Shown here one piece after another: positions 11,526 through 19,888 of a DNA stretch of 64,000 bases. The stretch's first letter is position 1; each line of letters opens with the position of its first letter. The position numbers and the translations under genes were made by a program. A model generated the notes under the pieces. The model worked only from the letters and a program-made list of their open reading frames with translations. It had not been told where the DNA came from and made no database searches. The stretch is from a virus: positions 35,529 to 99,528 of IMG/VR virus record IMGVR_UViG_3300020222_002168; one strand, written 5' to 3'.

Positions 11526-12346
11526 TGTGTGCCAAACATTCTTTCTATGATTTTCTGCCACATAGATATTTCTTTCTGCTCTAAGACCTTGGTGTATTCT
11601 ATGTCTGCGAAATGCCGGATTATCATAGATCTAGCTAGGTTGTATCTTTCTACCTTGTCGCGGGCACCTAGGACAATGACCACGAATCTCTGTCCATTAC
11701 GTTCTAAGATCATGGCCACGTTCCAACCTGCGGCTCCAGTGAATCCAGTCTTTGAAAACTTGATCTCGTTGAAGTCCGCGATCAGCATCTTGTTGGTGTT
11801 ATCCAGCAGGACTTTGTACTTCTTGTTCTTGACCTCCACCTGAGGCAACACTGAAGTATCTGCGATGATGGGCTGTAGTGCGGCAAACTTGACTAAGGTA
11901 GCCATCTCTCCGATCTTGGCCATGTTATTCGCACCCAGTCCCGAAGGATCTACGAACTTGGTGAAATCCATGCCTAGAGATCTAGCCTTGCGATTCATGG
12001 CAGCGATGAATGCTTTTCTCCCTCCGGGATAATCCTGGGCCAGTATCTCCGCAGCCTGATTATCGCTGCGCACCAGCAGGGCCGCGAAAAGATCTCCGCG
12101 AGTAGTGATGCCAGGCGGGATCTTGGAACCTGTTCCTATCCGCACTGGTTTTGAGAGATTGCTGTCATACTCTAGAGCGATTATCGCGGTCATCACTTTG
12201 GTGAGGCTAGCGATGGGTCTAGGTATGTTGCACTCTCGGCATTCTATGATCTCGTCCTTGTTCTGGTCGAAGATCAGTGTGCTGGGCGGTTTGGCCCATA
12301 CAGACATAGACGCCGCTAATAAAATCACAGATATCCCAATTTTCAT
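11522..12346 (-). CDS. D-alanyl-D-alanine carboxypeptidase/endopeptidase (S11)
   Basis: 274 residues with a signal peptide (MKIGISVILLAASMSVWA) and the three active-site motifs of penicillin-binding serine peptidases: SLTK (about residue 47), SDN (about 94) and KTG (about 198). These enzymes cleave D-Ala peptides of peptidoglycan in the periplasm. The start at 12346 overlaps the upstream stop by 4 bases. Within a phage it may remodel the wall during infection or prepare lysis. It ends in a helical tail. Confidence 0.88.
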   Translation of the reverse strand: MKIGISVILLAASMSVWAKPPSTLIFDQNKDEIIECRECNIPRPIASLTKVMTAIIALEYDSNLSKPVRIGTGSKIPPGITTRGDLFAALLVRSDNQAAEILAQDYPGGRKAFIAAMNRKARSLGMDFTKFVDPSGLGANNMAKIGEMATLVKFAALQPIIADTSVLPQVEVKNKKYKVLLDNTNKMLIADFNEIKFSKTGFTGAAGWNVAMILERNGQRFVVIVLGARDKVERYNLARSMIIRHFADIEYTKVLEQKEISMWQKIIERMFGTQ

Positions 12347-12663
12347 GACCAAGTCCTGTGTGCCTCCGCTACCCATTCTGCACCATCGTATTCCTGTATC
12401 AACCATTCAATATCCCCGGGTATCTCTACGATCTTGAGATTGCTGTGTCGACCGTTGGCAGCCATGCCCATTTCTTTGATCACTTTGACCAGATAGGGAT
12501 CGTCTCTGGGTATATCGCGATCATAGAATTCTGGGTCAGTGATGCCTGCCAGTTTCTTGTATTCTGTGAGAGCGCGATCTGAAAGGCCGAATCCGCCATA
12601 GCAGTCGTTGATGACTACACGGCGCAGGCCTTTCAGGGCTTCAAACATACGCTCCTTATTCAC
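12343..12663 (-). CDS. conserved phage protein (VVINDCYGGFGLS family)
   Basis: 106 residues with the N-terminal block RRVVINDCYGGFGLSDRA, RDDPYLVKVIKEMG and the ending VEIPGDIEWLIQEYDGAEWVAEAHRTW. This strongly patterned small protein recurs in many phages of diverse bacteria. Function unknown. Confidence 0.8.
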   Translation of the reverse strand: MNKERMFEALKGLRRVVINDCYGGFGLSDRALTEYKKLAGITDPEFYDRDIPRDDPYLVKVIKEMGMAANGRHSNLKIVEIPGDIEWLIQEYDGAEWVAEAHRTWS

Positions 12664-12666
12664 GAT

Positions 12667-13374
12667 TTATCCTTTCTGCTTTTTCTTTTTCTTGGCTTTC
12701 ATCTTGGCTGCTGGTTTAAAATCTTGAAGATCACTGGGCATTTCGTCCCCGTCATCATCCCAGCGATCTTCTGCGATCTCATCCCAACCGTCTTCGTCTC
12801 GCCAATAGCCATCACCGTCAGGATATTGGCTGTCTAAGACTTCTTCTCTATCAAACGATTTTCTTTTGGATTCTTCGGCACGGATGGCTTCCCATAGGAC
12901 CTGTTCTACCAACTGGTTCAGCGTGATGTCCTGTTCGTGCGCCCGTTTCATCAATTCAAAAAGTACGTCGTCGGGCACGGTCAACGGAACATTTACACGG
13001 GTGTCATATTCTATGCCGTCACGTATGGCCTCTGCTTTTTCACAGAAGTCCTCGTCATCTTCCAGATCTACATATTTAACATCGTCCCAGGCTTCTTTGG
13101 CATTGACACCACCATCACGTGCTTCTTCATCGTGCGCCTGCTTGAAATCGGGATTAATCATGCGGTAAGCACGGTCACGAGCATAGTCGCAGACTTCCAC
13201 GGTGTAGACGGTCTGTGTTTGGGTGTCAAACACCATGTTCATGCTCCAACCTTTATGATCGCCGTTCCATGCGCTGAGGCTGAATGCATTGTCGCCAAAA
13301 CACCGCCACAGATAACTGTCACCTTCAGTGATACGATACTCTACCAACTCCATCCATTCTTTAACTGTAATCAT
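12667..13374 (-). CDS. acidic protein with possible ribbon-helix-helix segment
   Basis: About 235 residues from ATG at 13374. The first half is globular and aromatic. PLTVPDDVLFELMKRAHEQDITLNQLVEQVLWEAI (about 129-163) has the beta-helix-helix look of toxin-antitoxin or HicB-type DNA-binding domains. The tail is very acidic, then ends in a lysine run. Role unknown; DNA binding is inference. Confidence 0.65.
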   Translation of the reverse strand: MITVKEWMELVEYRITEGDSYLWRCFGDNAFSLSAWNGDHKGWSMNMVFDTQTQTVYTVEVCDYARDRAYRMINPDFKQAHDEEARDGGVNAKEAWDDVKYVDLEDDEDFCEKAEAIRDGIEYDTRVNVPLTVPDDVLFELMKRAHEQDITLNQLVEQVLWEAIRAEESKRKSFDREEVLDSQYPDGDGYWRDEDGWDEIAEDRWDDDGDEMPSDLQDFKPAAKMKAKKKKKQKG

Positions 13375-13378
13375 CGCT

Positions 13379-13594
13379 TCATCCTTTCTTAGTTGCGATA
13401 CCATGTTGAAACTGCGGAGGCTGATCCTTGACCTCCCAAGAACGCCAATAGAACTGCTCGCCTAGGCTGTCGATCTCCGACTGTGGATAGCCCTGCTCTA
13501 CTAACCACGCCAAGATGTCTCCATCTTTGCTGCCATCGTGGATCTTAGGGAATCCATAACGCCAACCACTGGGAGGATCGATATATGTTTTCAT
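13379..13594 (-). CDS. small conserved phage protein
   Basis: 71 residues (MKTYIDPPSGWRYGFPKIHD...) with SGWRYGFPK and YPQSEIDSLGEQFYWRSW, a recurrent phage pattern. Overlaps the upstream stop by 4 bases. Function unknown. Confidence 0.7.
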   Translation of the reverse strand: MKTYIDPPSGWRYGFPKIHDGSKDGDILAWLVEQGYPQSEIDSLGEQFYWRSWEVKDQPPQFQHGIATKKG

Positions 13595-13824
13595 TTGTCG
13601 TCTTTCTTATCAGTCTTTTGTTTTTCCAACGAGTGCTTTAATTCTTCTATGACCTTGTGGTCTACGACAGTTATATCATGAGGATCAAAAATCTGCCATT
13701 TGATAGATTTCCAATATCTGCTGAATAGATTATTTAAAGCCAAAATTGCTAATCCAATGACGATCAGTGATACTGAAAATAATACCGATCCTACTAAAAA
13801 ATTTACTGCTGATTGAATATCCAT
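13591..13824 (-). CDS. small single-pass membrane protein
   Basis: 77 residues from ATG at 13824. Hydrophobic FLVGSVLFSVSLIVIGLAIL (about residues 9-28), then a charged cytoplasmic-type tail. Function unknown. Confidence 0.65.
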   Translation of the reverse strand: MDIQSAVNFLVGSVLFSVSLIVIGLAILALNNLFSRYWKSIKWQIFDPHDITVVDHKVIEELKHSLEKQKTDKKDDK

Positions 13825-13826
13825 TT

Positions 13827-14075
13827 TTATCCCCGATTTAACTCGGCCCAAGTTAGAAACTGTTTAAAAGCATTATACACGGTTTCTGCTTCTTTGTCAT
13901 CCACAGGAACCTTGATACCTCGAACATAGAACCCATCTGGCGCCACACGCATCATTTCGCATCCGCCTGCGATCATAGTGAGGCTATTTTGGTGCTGCTC
14001 ATATTCTGGATCAATACCGATGTTAACATTGGTACTAGCAATAGGATAGTTTGGTTGATAATTAAAATTATTCAC
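13827..14075 (-). CDS. small conserved phage protein
   Basis: 82 residues with MMRVAPDGFYVRGIKVPVDDKEAETVYNAFKQFL, a form common in phages. Overlaps the upstream gene by 8 bases. Function unknown. Confidence 0.65.
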   Translation of the reverse strand: MNNFNYQPNYPIASTNVNIGIDPEYEQHQNSLTMIAGGCEMMRVAPDGFYVRGIKVPVDDKEAETVYNAFKQFLTWAELNRG

Positions 14076-14298
14076 TGCTCAGTCCTCCAAACAGCAGTTC
14101 TCGTTCCGTCATGTATGCCACAGGTTTCAGCCAACCGTTGTTGATACATTCCTGTAGAACTACCTTGTATTCTGCGGGACAGCGATCTGAGATCTCAAAT
14201 CCTGCTCTGGTAGCCATAAAAAACTCATCCTGGATTTGGAATCTGGGATCATCTTGGCGGATGGTCCGGATCTGGCTTTTACGAGTTTTGATATTCAT
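14068..14298 (-). CDS. small conserved phage protein
   Basis: 76 residues. FMATRAGFEISDRCPAEYK and WLKPVAYMTERELLFGGL suggest a compact fold. Overlaps its neighbours at both ends. Function unknown. Confidence 0.65.
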   Translation of the reverse strand: MNIKTRKSQIRTIRQDDPRFQIQDEFFMATRAGFEISDRCPAEYKVVLQECINNGWLKPVAYMTERELLFGGLSSE

Positions 14299-14746
14299 TT
14301 TCTTTCGCCAATTTGCACATCAGTTGAAAATGTTCGTAGGCACGACGCACAGATTCATGCGCCATGAGTTTATCTGCTTCAGCCATCATAGCCTTGACAC
14401 CTGCTTCCGCTACATCACGCATGGCGGGTCTGCGTAGGCTACGGGCTTCGTCGCCCCATACAGCGATGAGATTGTTCCAGGCATCTCGCTCTGCTTCAGT
14501 CATCGCACGACGGGTCGGCTGTATCTCGTCCGCCTTGACCATGGCGGTACAGACCGCATCTTCCGCCACACGACCTGCGGCGATCATTGCCGCATAGGCA
14601 GGATCAATGTTGAAGCGACGGCTGGAACCACCGGGGTACGACATGACCAGATGTGTACCTTTAGGGAAACTGTCTAGCCAATCGTTGTCATACTCTGCCA
14701 CGGGAACGTATCTTCGTCCCTGCTTTTCGTAGTAAGTTTTTTTCAT
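14279..14746 (-). CDS. conserved phage protein, 155 residues
   Basis: Begins MKKTYYEKQGRRYVPVAEY, then LVMSYPGGSSRRFNIDP and a long alanine-rich helical region. Seen as a recurring phage accessory type. Overlaps the phosphoesterase stop by 4 bases (ATGA). Function unknown. Confidence 0.65.
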   Translation of the reverse strand: MKKTYYEKQGRRYVPVAEYDNDWLDSFPKGTHLVMSYPGGSSRRFNIDPAYAAMIAAGRVAEDAVCTAMVKADEIQPTRRAMTEAERDAWNNLIAVWGDEARSLRRPAMRDVAEAGVKAMMAEADKLMAHESVRRAYEHFQLMCKLAKENEYQNS

Positions 14747-15546
14747 AGTTCAATGACTTTCTCCGGATCCCATCCGGTATCTTCGCTCCAACCATTGGTC
14801 TGATGGTAACCACGAGGATTACACACAACACGACAATCACCCACCATATAGTCAAAACAATGATGCGTATGTCCATGCGTCCAAAGTTTGATCTGAGGAT
14901 GATCTAACATGATGTCGGTAAGATCGCTGTGGTAAGCACCGTTCATGATATGATCGTTGCCGTACATCTCGTGACAACTTAGATGGCTAGGGGTATGATG
15001 ACCAACTACCACTACTCGCTTATCTTGATTTTCTTTAGCGATCAGTTCGATATATTGACGAGTCTCGAGGTGACGATCAGCGGTACGAGACGGTTTCAAT
15101 TTAGTATAACCTAATCCATCATCGGTAATAGCACGAAAATCGTTCATCATATCACGGACCGCGTGTAGAGTCAAGGGATCGCCACGGTTCATATCCGTCC
15201 AAAGCGTGCCTCCTATGAACACCACATCATCTATGATTTTGGTTTCACGCTCGAGGAAGTAGATGTTATCGTGGACCGAACAGGCCGCACGTAGATTGTC
15301 TATGCTCTTTGACCAGTAGCCACCATAGAACTCGTGGTTGCCAGCGATGTAGATCACGTGGGGGAATTGGAAACTGCATCGCTTGAGGAAATCTCTGAAA
15401 CGGACGCCTAGTTCGCTTTCGGGCTTTAAAACTTTCTCAGCCAGCATGATATCACCTCCGAGGATCAACACATCCGCATTTTGGGTGTTTTTGATGTTGA
15501 TGTCGGAGAATTCTAGATGTAGATCAGATACTAATTGTATTTTCAT
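14743..15546 (-). CDS. metallophosphoesterase (calcineurin-like)
   Basis: 267 residues with the full set of metal motifs: SDLHLEF (residues 6-12), GGDI (about 30), GNHEFYGG (about 70), VVGHHTPS (about 175) and THGHTHH (about 223). First gene after a consensus promoter at 15556-15584. A second, smaller phosphoesterase lies at 3251-3859. The substrate is unknown; family members act on cyclic nucleotides, nucleic acids or phosphoproteins. Confidence 0.87.
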   Translation of the reverse strand: MKIQLVSDLHLEFSDINIKNTQNADVLILGGDIMLAEKVLKPESELGVRFRDFLKRCSFQFPHVIYIAGNHEFYGGYWSKSIDNLRAACSVHDNIYFLERETKIIDDVVFIGGTLWTDMNRGDPLTLHAVRDMMNDFRAITDDGLGYTKLKPSRTADRHLETRQYIELIAKENQDKRVVVVGHHTPSHLSCHEMYGNDHIMNGAYHSDLTDIMLDHPQIKLWTHGHTHHCFDYMVGDCRVVCNPRGYHQTNGWSEDTGWDPEKVIEL

Positions 15547-15555
15547 ACTAATATT

Positions 15556-15584
15556 ATTATACTATCAGTATGTTAGATTGTCAA
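15556..15584 (-). promoter_or_regulatory. perfect consensus sigma-70 promoter
   Basis: TTGACA (15579-15584), 17 bases, TATAAT (15556-15561) on the minus strand, just ahead of the phosphoesterase gene at 15546. It probably drives the whole small-gene block to about 6.9 kb. Confidence 0.92.
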
Positions 15585-15673
15585 CTAAAGAGATCCGATG
15601 ATTCTGTAAGGAAGATACCAAAATTCCAAAGAAAAACGCACCCAATTATCGAACCAAATTTCCCAGGGAGTCA

Positions 15674-15997
15674 TCATTGTCCGCTTAGTGGACGAAAACC
15701 TTCACCTACGGCTACGACGCAATACATATCTTTGGTAAATCGTTCAACGATAGTCCAAGACTGTGTTTTTGGGTTGACGAATATGACTAGGTTGTTTTTT
15801 ACCAAACCTACTCCAGGCAGGTCTCTCATCGAAACTCCGCCAGCGAAACTCAGTTCTTCGAACTCTGTAATGGTCTGGGTGATACCTCGTTTATCTACGC
15901 ACATCAGGCTGGTAGGAAACTGAGTTATCTCACTGGCTGTTGAAGGGTGGATTATGCCCGCAGTCAAGGCTATTAGTGTTAAGATTTTTTTCAACAT
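15674..15997 (-). CDS. small secreted protein
   Basis: 107 residues with signal peptide (MLKKILTLIALTAGIIHPSTAS). The mature part has two cysteines (LMCVDKRG, MYCVVAVGEG) that could form a disulphide. AGGAG lies upstream. Function unknown; periplasmic location is predicted. Confidence 0.7.
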   Translation of the reverse strand: MLKKILTLIALTAGIIHPSTASEITQFPTSLMCVDKRGITQTITEFEELSFAGGVSMRDLPGVGLVKNNLVIFVNPKTQSWTIVERFTKDMYCVVAVGEGFRPLSGQ

Positions 15998-16034
15998 CAC
16001 TGCGCTCCTTTTTCAAACCACAGTATTATTTAAC

Positions 16035-16060
16035 AAAAAAGCCCGGATAATCCGGGCTTT
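16035..16060 (-). terminator. intrinsic terminator
   Basis: GCCCGGA/TCCGGGC stem with a 3-base loop (16041-16057) followed on the minus strand by six U residues. It separates the coiled-coil gene from the secreted-protein gene. Confidence 0.88.
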
Positions 16061-16083
16061 TCATGATCGACTATTATCTGCTT

Positions 16084-16596
16084 TTATTTTCCCGCCAGCG
16101 GATTATCCACAGCTTCTTTGATCTTCTTTTCGAGATCTGCTTTTTGATTACGCATCTCGCGATCTACTTCTTTGCGTGTATCACGGAGCTCGTTCCGCAT
16201 GTCTTTGACATCTGCCAGTGTTTCTCTCTGTAGTTGTTTTGAGCTACGCTCTACTGATTCTACTACACCTTCTAGCCTGCGGATATCCTGTTTTAAATCA
16301 TTTTTGATTTCGTTGGTAAATTGCATAGTCTTTTCGGTGTTTTGTACAGCCAACTCTATCTTCTTGTTGAGTTCGGATAGATCTGGAGCCACATAGGTCT
16401 GTATGGCTTCTTTCATTGACATGTAGTCTTTGTACACTTCGAAGGCACCCCAAAGACCACCTAGCACCGATGATAGGATACCGCCTGCTATCATTAGTTT
16501 AGCAGGAGTGAAATTGTATCCTCCTATCGAGATCACTGTGTTAGGGTCGACTGCGGCTTCTAGTTTGTCTACTTGTTCGTCGATGTTTTTTGACAT
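16084..16596 (-). CDS. membrane-anchored coiled-coil protein
   Basis: 170 residues. A hydrophobic segment LMIAGGILSSVLGGLWGAFEVY (about 33-54) precedes a long charged helical region with many heptad-like L/I/V positions to the end. Start at 16596 overlaps the upstream stop (TAATG). May tether a virion or membrane structure; unknown. Confidence 0.7.
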   Translation of the reverse strand: MSKNIDEQVDKLEAAVDPNTVISIGGYNFTPAKLMIAGGILSSVLGGLWGAFEVYKDYMSMKEAIQTYVAPDLSELNKKIELAVQNTEKTMQFTNEIKNDLKQDIRRLEGVVESVERSSKQLQRETLADVKDMRNELRDTRKEVDREMRNQKADLEKKIKEAVDNPLAGK

Positions 16597-16733
16597 TATT
16601 TCTCTCCTTTCCAAAACCCCCACGGGTCATGTATTTTCTTTTCTACTTGTTTAGGTTCTCGATAGTACCATACAGCCACCGATGTCAGCACTAAAATTTC
16701 TAACAGATAAAAAACCATAAACGCCTCAAACAT
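16596..16733 (-). CDS. 45-residue membrane protein
   Basis: MFEAFMVFYLLEILVLTSVA then a polar tail VWYYREPKQVEK. One transmembrane segment. It begins one base after the upstream stop and its own TAA overlaps the next ATG, so it is probably translated. Function unknown. Confidence 0.6.
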   Translation of the reverse strand: MFEAFMVFYLLEILVLTSVAVWYYREPKQVEKKIHDPWGFWKGEK

Positions 16734-16734
16734 A

Positions 16735-19092
16735 TCACTGTCCTATGTTATACTGCTGATCGACCATGCGCTGATGTAATCTATCAGAGCCTAGCCCTCT
16801 GAGAGCGGCAGCGTTATCCACGTTTCTCTGCCCTCTGTAAATCTCTCTGCTGGTATAGAACTGGCTGTCTTTCAACTGTGAATTTAGATAGGTATTGAAA
16901 TCTGCTGGTGCTGCTGCCAGTGTGCTCATATCTGCTCCGCCTTCCATACCTTCTACAGCACCGCCTCGTCGAACACTAGGTCCGGTTGGTGGCTGTGATC
17001 CCGGCACTTCATTGGTTTTGGTATTATTGTTGGCCTGTAGATTTAGATTATTCTGCGAAGAGGATCTTTCAGATGTTCTAGATTCTTCTGAAGAATCTTG
17101 ACTCACACCTATAGGACGGAATCCCTGTAGGGTGATGCCAGTGCCCAAACCTGCCGCTTCGCTCACAGACTGATCCAACTGTGAAATTTCAACTGCTTCT
17201 TGCGCACGAGACTCTGCTAGTCTAGTAGCAGCAGCGGCTGCCGATCTAGCCACGGCCACGGCCCTAGGATTAGACTGTTTTTTCTCTTCTTCCTTTTTGG
17301 TTTCTTGTTTTTCAGCATCCTTGGCTGCTTCTTTGATAGATTCTTTGGCTGATCCAGTCTGACCGGTTGGGGCAGATATTTCTCCAGTAGTCGATAGTTC
17401 TACTCCGCCAGCATCTACCACTACTGTAGATTCATTCCTAGTTGGATCTGCTACGATCAGAGAACTGGTCGTCGAAGGCTGTTCTACGACCGCGATCTTG
17501 GATTCTACGGCGGTAGAGGGAGAATTCTGGAGTACGAAGGCAGCGGCATATCCCGGACATTGGCTGTTGTAAAGAGCATTTAGTTGGCATTGTTGATCGA
17601 AGTATGCCTGTGCATATCCCGGACAACTTTCATTGTATAGAGGATTCAGACTGCACTGTTGATTGAAATAAGCCTGTGCATATCCCGGACAACTTTCATT
17701 GTATAGAGAATTCAGGCTGCACTGTTGATTGAAATAAGCCTGCTGATATCCTGGACACGAAGCGCTGTACAGAGTGTTTATAGAACACTGTTGAGTTAAG
17801 TATGCTGCGGCATATCCGGGACAGCCGCTGTCGTACAGAGCACTCGTGCTACATTGTTGGTCGTAATAGGCCTGTGCATATCCGGGACAGGTCTGATCAT
17901 ATAACGGATTAGCAGAACATTGTTGTTGAAAGAAAGCTTCTGCATAACCAGTACAGCTAACACTAAACAAAGGATTCATCACGCATTGATCTGGAGTATA
18001 TCTAGCATTGACATAGATATTTTGTATTTCTGCATTGTCCCAAGTTTGACCTTGTATTGAAAAATTTCCTAAACTTAAACTATTTGTACTGTTGGGTAAA
18101 TTGTATGAATATGATTTACTTTGATAGCTATTGATATCATTGTAATCTCTGGTAACAGAATAAATGCTTTGACCCGCACTATCCGTAATATTAACAGTTG
18201 TTCTGGCCAAAGGATCTCTTTTATCTAAACATAATATCAACCAAACAGCACAATACGGATCATTGCTTTTTACATCGTAGCCCCAATTAAATCCATGTAC
18301 TTTTACTCCCAAGCCACCATGTTGTAGTGCTGTGCTTATGGCTATGATTTCATTGAAAGACTGCCCCCAGCTTATCGATGGATTACTGCCCATCAAATTG
18401 CCTGATGTAACTATGTCATTGAATCCCGGACAACTGCTAGAATACAACGGATTGGCTACACAAGGATCTACAGAGTATTTTAATCTTACATCTACGTCTT
18501 TGATCTGCGGACCGTAATATCCTGCCCACCAACGATCATCTTTACCGGTTAAACTGAGATTTAAACTACCTAGAGACAAGGGATTATATTGAACTCCAAA
18601 ATTCTGTACACCACTGACATTGGTCCAACCGGCGGTTGTCTGAGGCATGTTGTAATTATAACTGTGTAGTACAGCGCCTGTGTTACTTCTTATATTGATG
18701 TTGGCAGATAATGTACCTCTACTGAAGTCTTGATTGAGGTAATTCCAACTGTAGGTATATCCATCAACTAATACGCCAGAACCTGCGTTAGCAAAGGCAA
18801 CAGGTATTGACGTAGAATAAGATACAGTACCTTGATTATAGCCAAACATCCATGTGCCAGTAGCGGGATTAAATCCTGGTACATTGCCACCAGAAGTTCC
18901 GCCACCGTTTGAATTAGTACCGACAAATGATCCAGACCAGGATGCACCCTGAGCGGCATATCCACCAGGCGGCGGATTAGCATCAGTATAGATTAGATTA
19001 CCTGTGGTGGGATCTATCTGCTGTGCGTTAGAATATTGCGAAAAGCAAAGCACCAAGCAAAGCGCCGAAGCCAGTTTTCTTATAGAAGTCAT
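16735..19092 (-). CDS. large secreted Cys-repeat protein
   Basis: 785 residues with signal peptide ending about SNAQQ. The first half is rich in Gly, Ser, Asn and Tyr and has two related beta-rich blocks. At residues about 370-550 run seven to eight repeats of about 22 residues, each with LY..SCPGYA.AY and QQC, giving two cysteines per repeat. The C-terminal third is low-complexity and charged. Its 5' end overlaps the upstream gene by about 65 bases in another frame. It could be a surface adhesin or part of a secreted complex; function unknown. Confidence 0.75.
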   Translation of the reverse strand: MTSIRKLASALCLVLCFSQYSNAQQIDPTTGNLIYTDANPPPGGYAAQGASWSGSFVGTNSNGGGTSGGNVPGFNPATGTWMFGYNQGTVSYSTSIPVAFANAGSGVLVDGYTYSWNYLNQDFSRGTLSANINIRSNTGAVLHSYNYNMPQTTAGWTNVSGVQNFGVQYNPLSLGSLNLSLTGKDDRWWAGYYGPQIKDVDVRLKYSVDPCVANPLYSSSCPGFNDIVTSGNLMGSNPSISWGQSFNEIIAISTALQHGGLGVKVHGFNWGYDVKSNDPYCAVWLILCLDKRDPLARTTVNITDSAGQSIYSVTRDYNDINSYQSKSYSYNLPNSTNSLSLGNFSIQGQTWDNAEIQNIYVNARYTPDQCVMNPLFSVSCTGYAEAFFQQQCSANPLYDQTCPGYAQAYYDQQCSTSALYDSGCPGYAAAYLTQQCSINTLYSASCPGYQQAYFNQQCSLNSLYNESCPGYAQAYFNQQCSLNPLYNESCPGYAQAYFDQQCQLNALYNSQCPGYAAAFVLQNSPSTAVESKIAVVEQPSTTSSLIVADPTRNESTVVVDAGGVELSTTGEISAPTGQTGSAKESIKEAAKDAEKQETKKEEEKKQSNPRAVAVARSAAAAATRLAESRAQEAVEISQLDQSVSEAAGLGTGITLQGFRPIGVSQDSSEESRTSERSSSQNNLNLQANNNTKTNEVPGSQPPTGPSVRRGGAVEGMEGGADMSTLAAAPADFNTYLNSQLKDSQFYTSREIYRGQRNVDNAAALRGLGSDRLHQRMVDQQYNIGQ

Positions 19093-19822
19093 CACCCTTT
19101 ATCACCTCAGGTTTTGGAACTTTGTCGGGATTGTTGGTCCAGGCAACTTTGGCCTTATCTCCGATCATGCCTTCGTAAGGACAAGGCGTGCCAGCGTTCC
19201 ACATGGCATCAAACACTCTGCGGTCTTGACATAAGGTTGCCACAGCGGCCACTTTCATGCCCATGTCATATAGAGTCTTGGCGTTTTTCAATCTTTCGCA
19301 GTTCATATCACGGACCGTGCCGCCTGAACTGACTCCAAGGATCTGTGTCTGTACAGCACCGCTGGTGCCAACTGTACATAGATCGTTGTTGCCTCCGCTC
19401 ATCATAGCAGGTGCTATAGCAGTCGGGGGAGGTTGTTCTATCTTTTGATTTATGGTCGAATCGTTGATATTACGATTAGTCATATCTCCAGAATTGATAT
19501 TACGATTGGTATTATCGCTGGTGCTGGTGTTGTTATTATTGTTAGTATTCGTGTTAGCGCTGGTCGTATGACCAGTATTGACATTGTTGTTGGTATTAGT
19601 ACTGGTACTAGTGCTGACGTTGTTATTGTTGTTTGTATTGGTACTAACACTGTTAACGGTAGTTTCGTTAATATTGGTGTTTGTATTGGTGCTGGTGCTG
19701 TTAACTGTGCTCGTTGATGTGCTGTTATTATTGGTGTTAACAGTGGTCGCATCTTGGGCCACAGCAATGCTAGGGATAGAAAACAATCCCGCAACAATGC
19801 TCGTTATTATAACTTTTTTCAT
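19028..19822 (-). CDS. secreted Asn/Thr-rich repeat protein with Cys domain
   Basis: 264 residues: signal peptide (to about SIAVA), about 100 residues of Asn/Thr/Ser repeats such as NTNNNNNVSTST, then a conserved C-terminal domain (DLCTVGTSGAVQTQ..., MNCERLKNAKTLYDMGMKVAAVATLCQD, GTPCPYEG) with four cysteines, and a final hydrophobic segment. The last domain recurs in phages of aquatic bacteria. The low-complexity DNA shows strand-wise repeats. It overlaps the Cys-repeat gene, and the two may function together. Confidence 0.75.
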   Translation of the reverse strand: MKKVIITSIVAGLFSIPSIAVAQDATTVNTNNNSTSTSTVNSTSTNTNTNINETTVNSVSTNTNNNNNVSTSTSTNTNNNVNTGHTTSANTNTNNNNNTSTSDNTNRNINSGDMTNRNINDSTINQKIEQPPPTAIAPAMMSGGNNDLCTVGTSGAVQTQILGVSSGGTVRDMNCERLKNAKTLYDMGMKVAAVATLCQDRRVFDAMWNAGTPCPYEGMIGDKAKVAWTNNPDKVPKPEVIKGDDFYKKTGFGALLGALLFAIF

Positions 19823-19888
19823 TCTATTCGCTCCCGGGTTGGGTTGTATATTATTTAACGGAGCGAACTAAAGAATTATCAGCTGTGA

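Noticed and set aside
17400-18000. CRISPR-like array of about 66-base units
   Set aside because: The repeats are in frame, encode a 22-residue Cys repeat and have no unique spacers; they are protein repeats.
19433-19871. Plus-strand Val/Leu/Ile-rich frames
   Set aside because: They are antisense shadows of the Asn/Thr repeat tract of the secreted protein.
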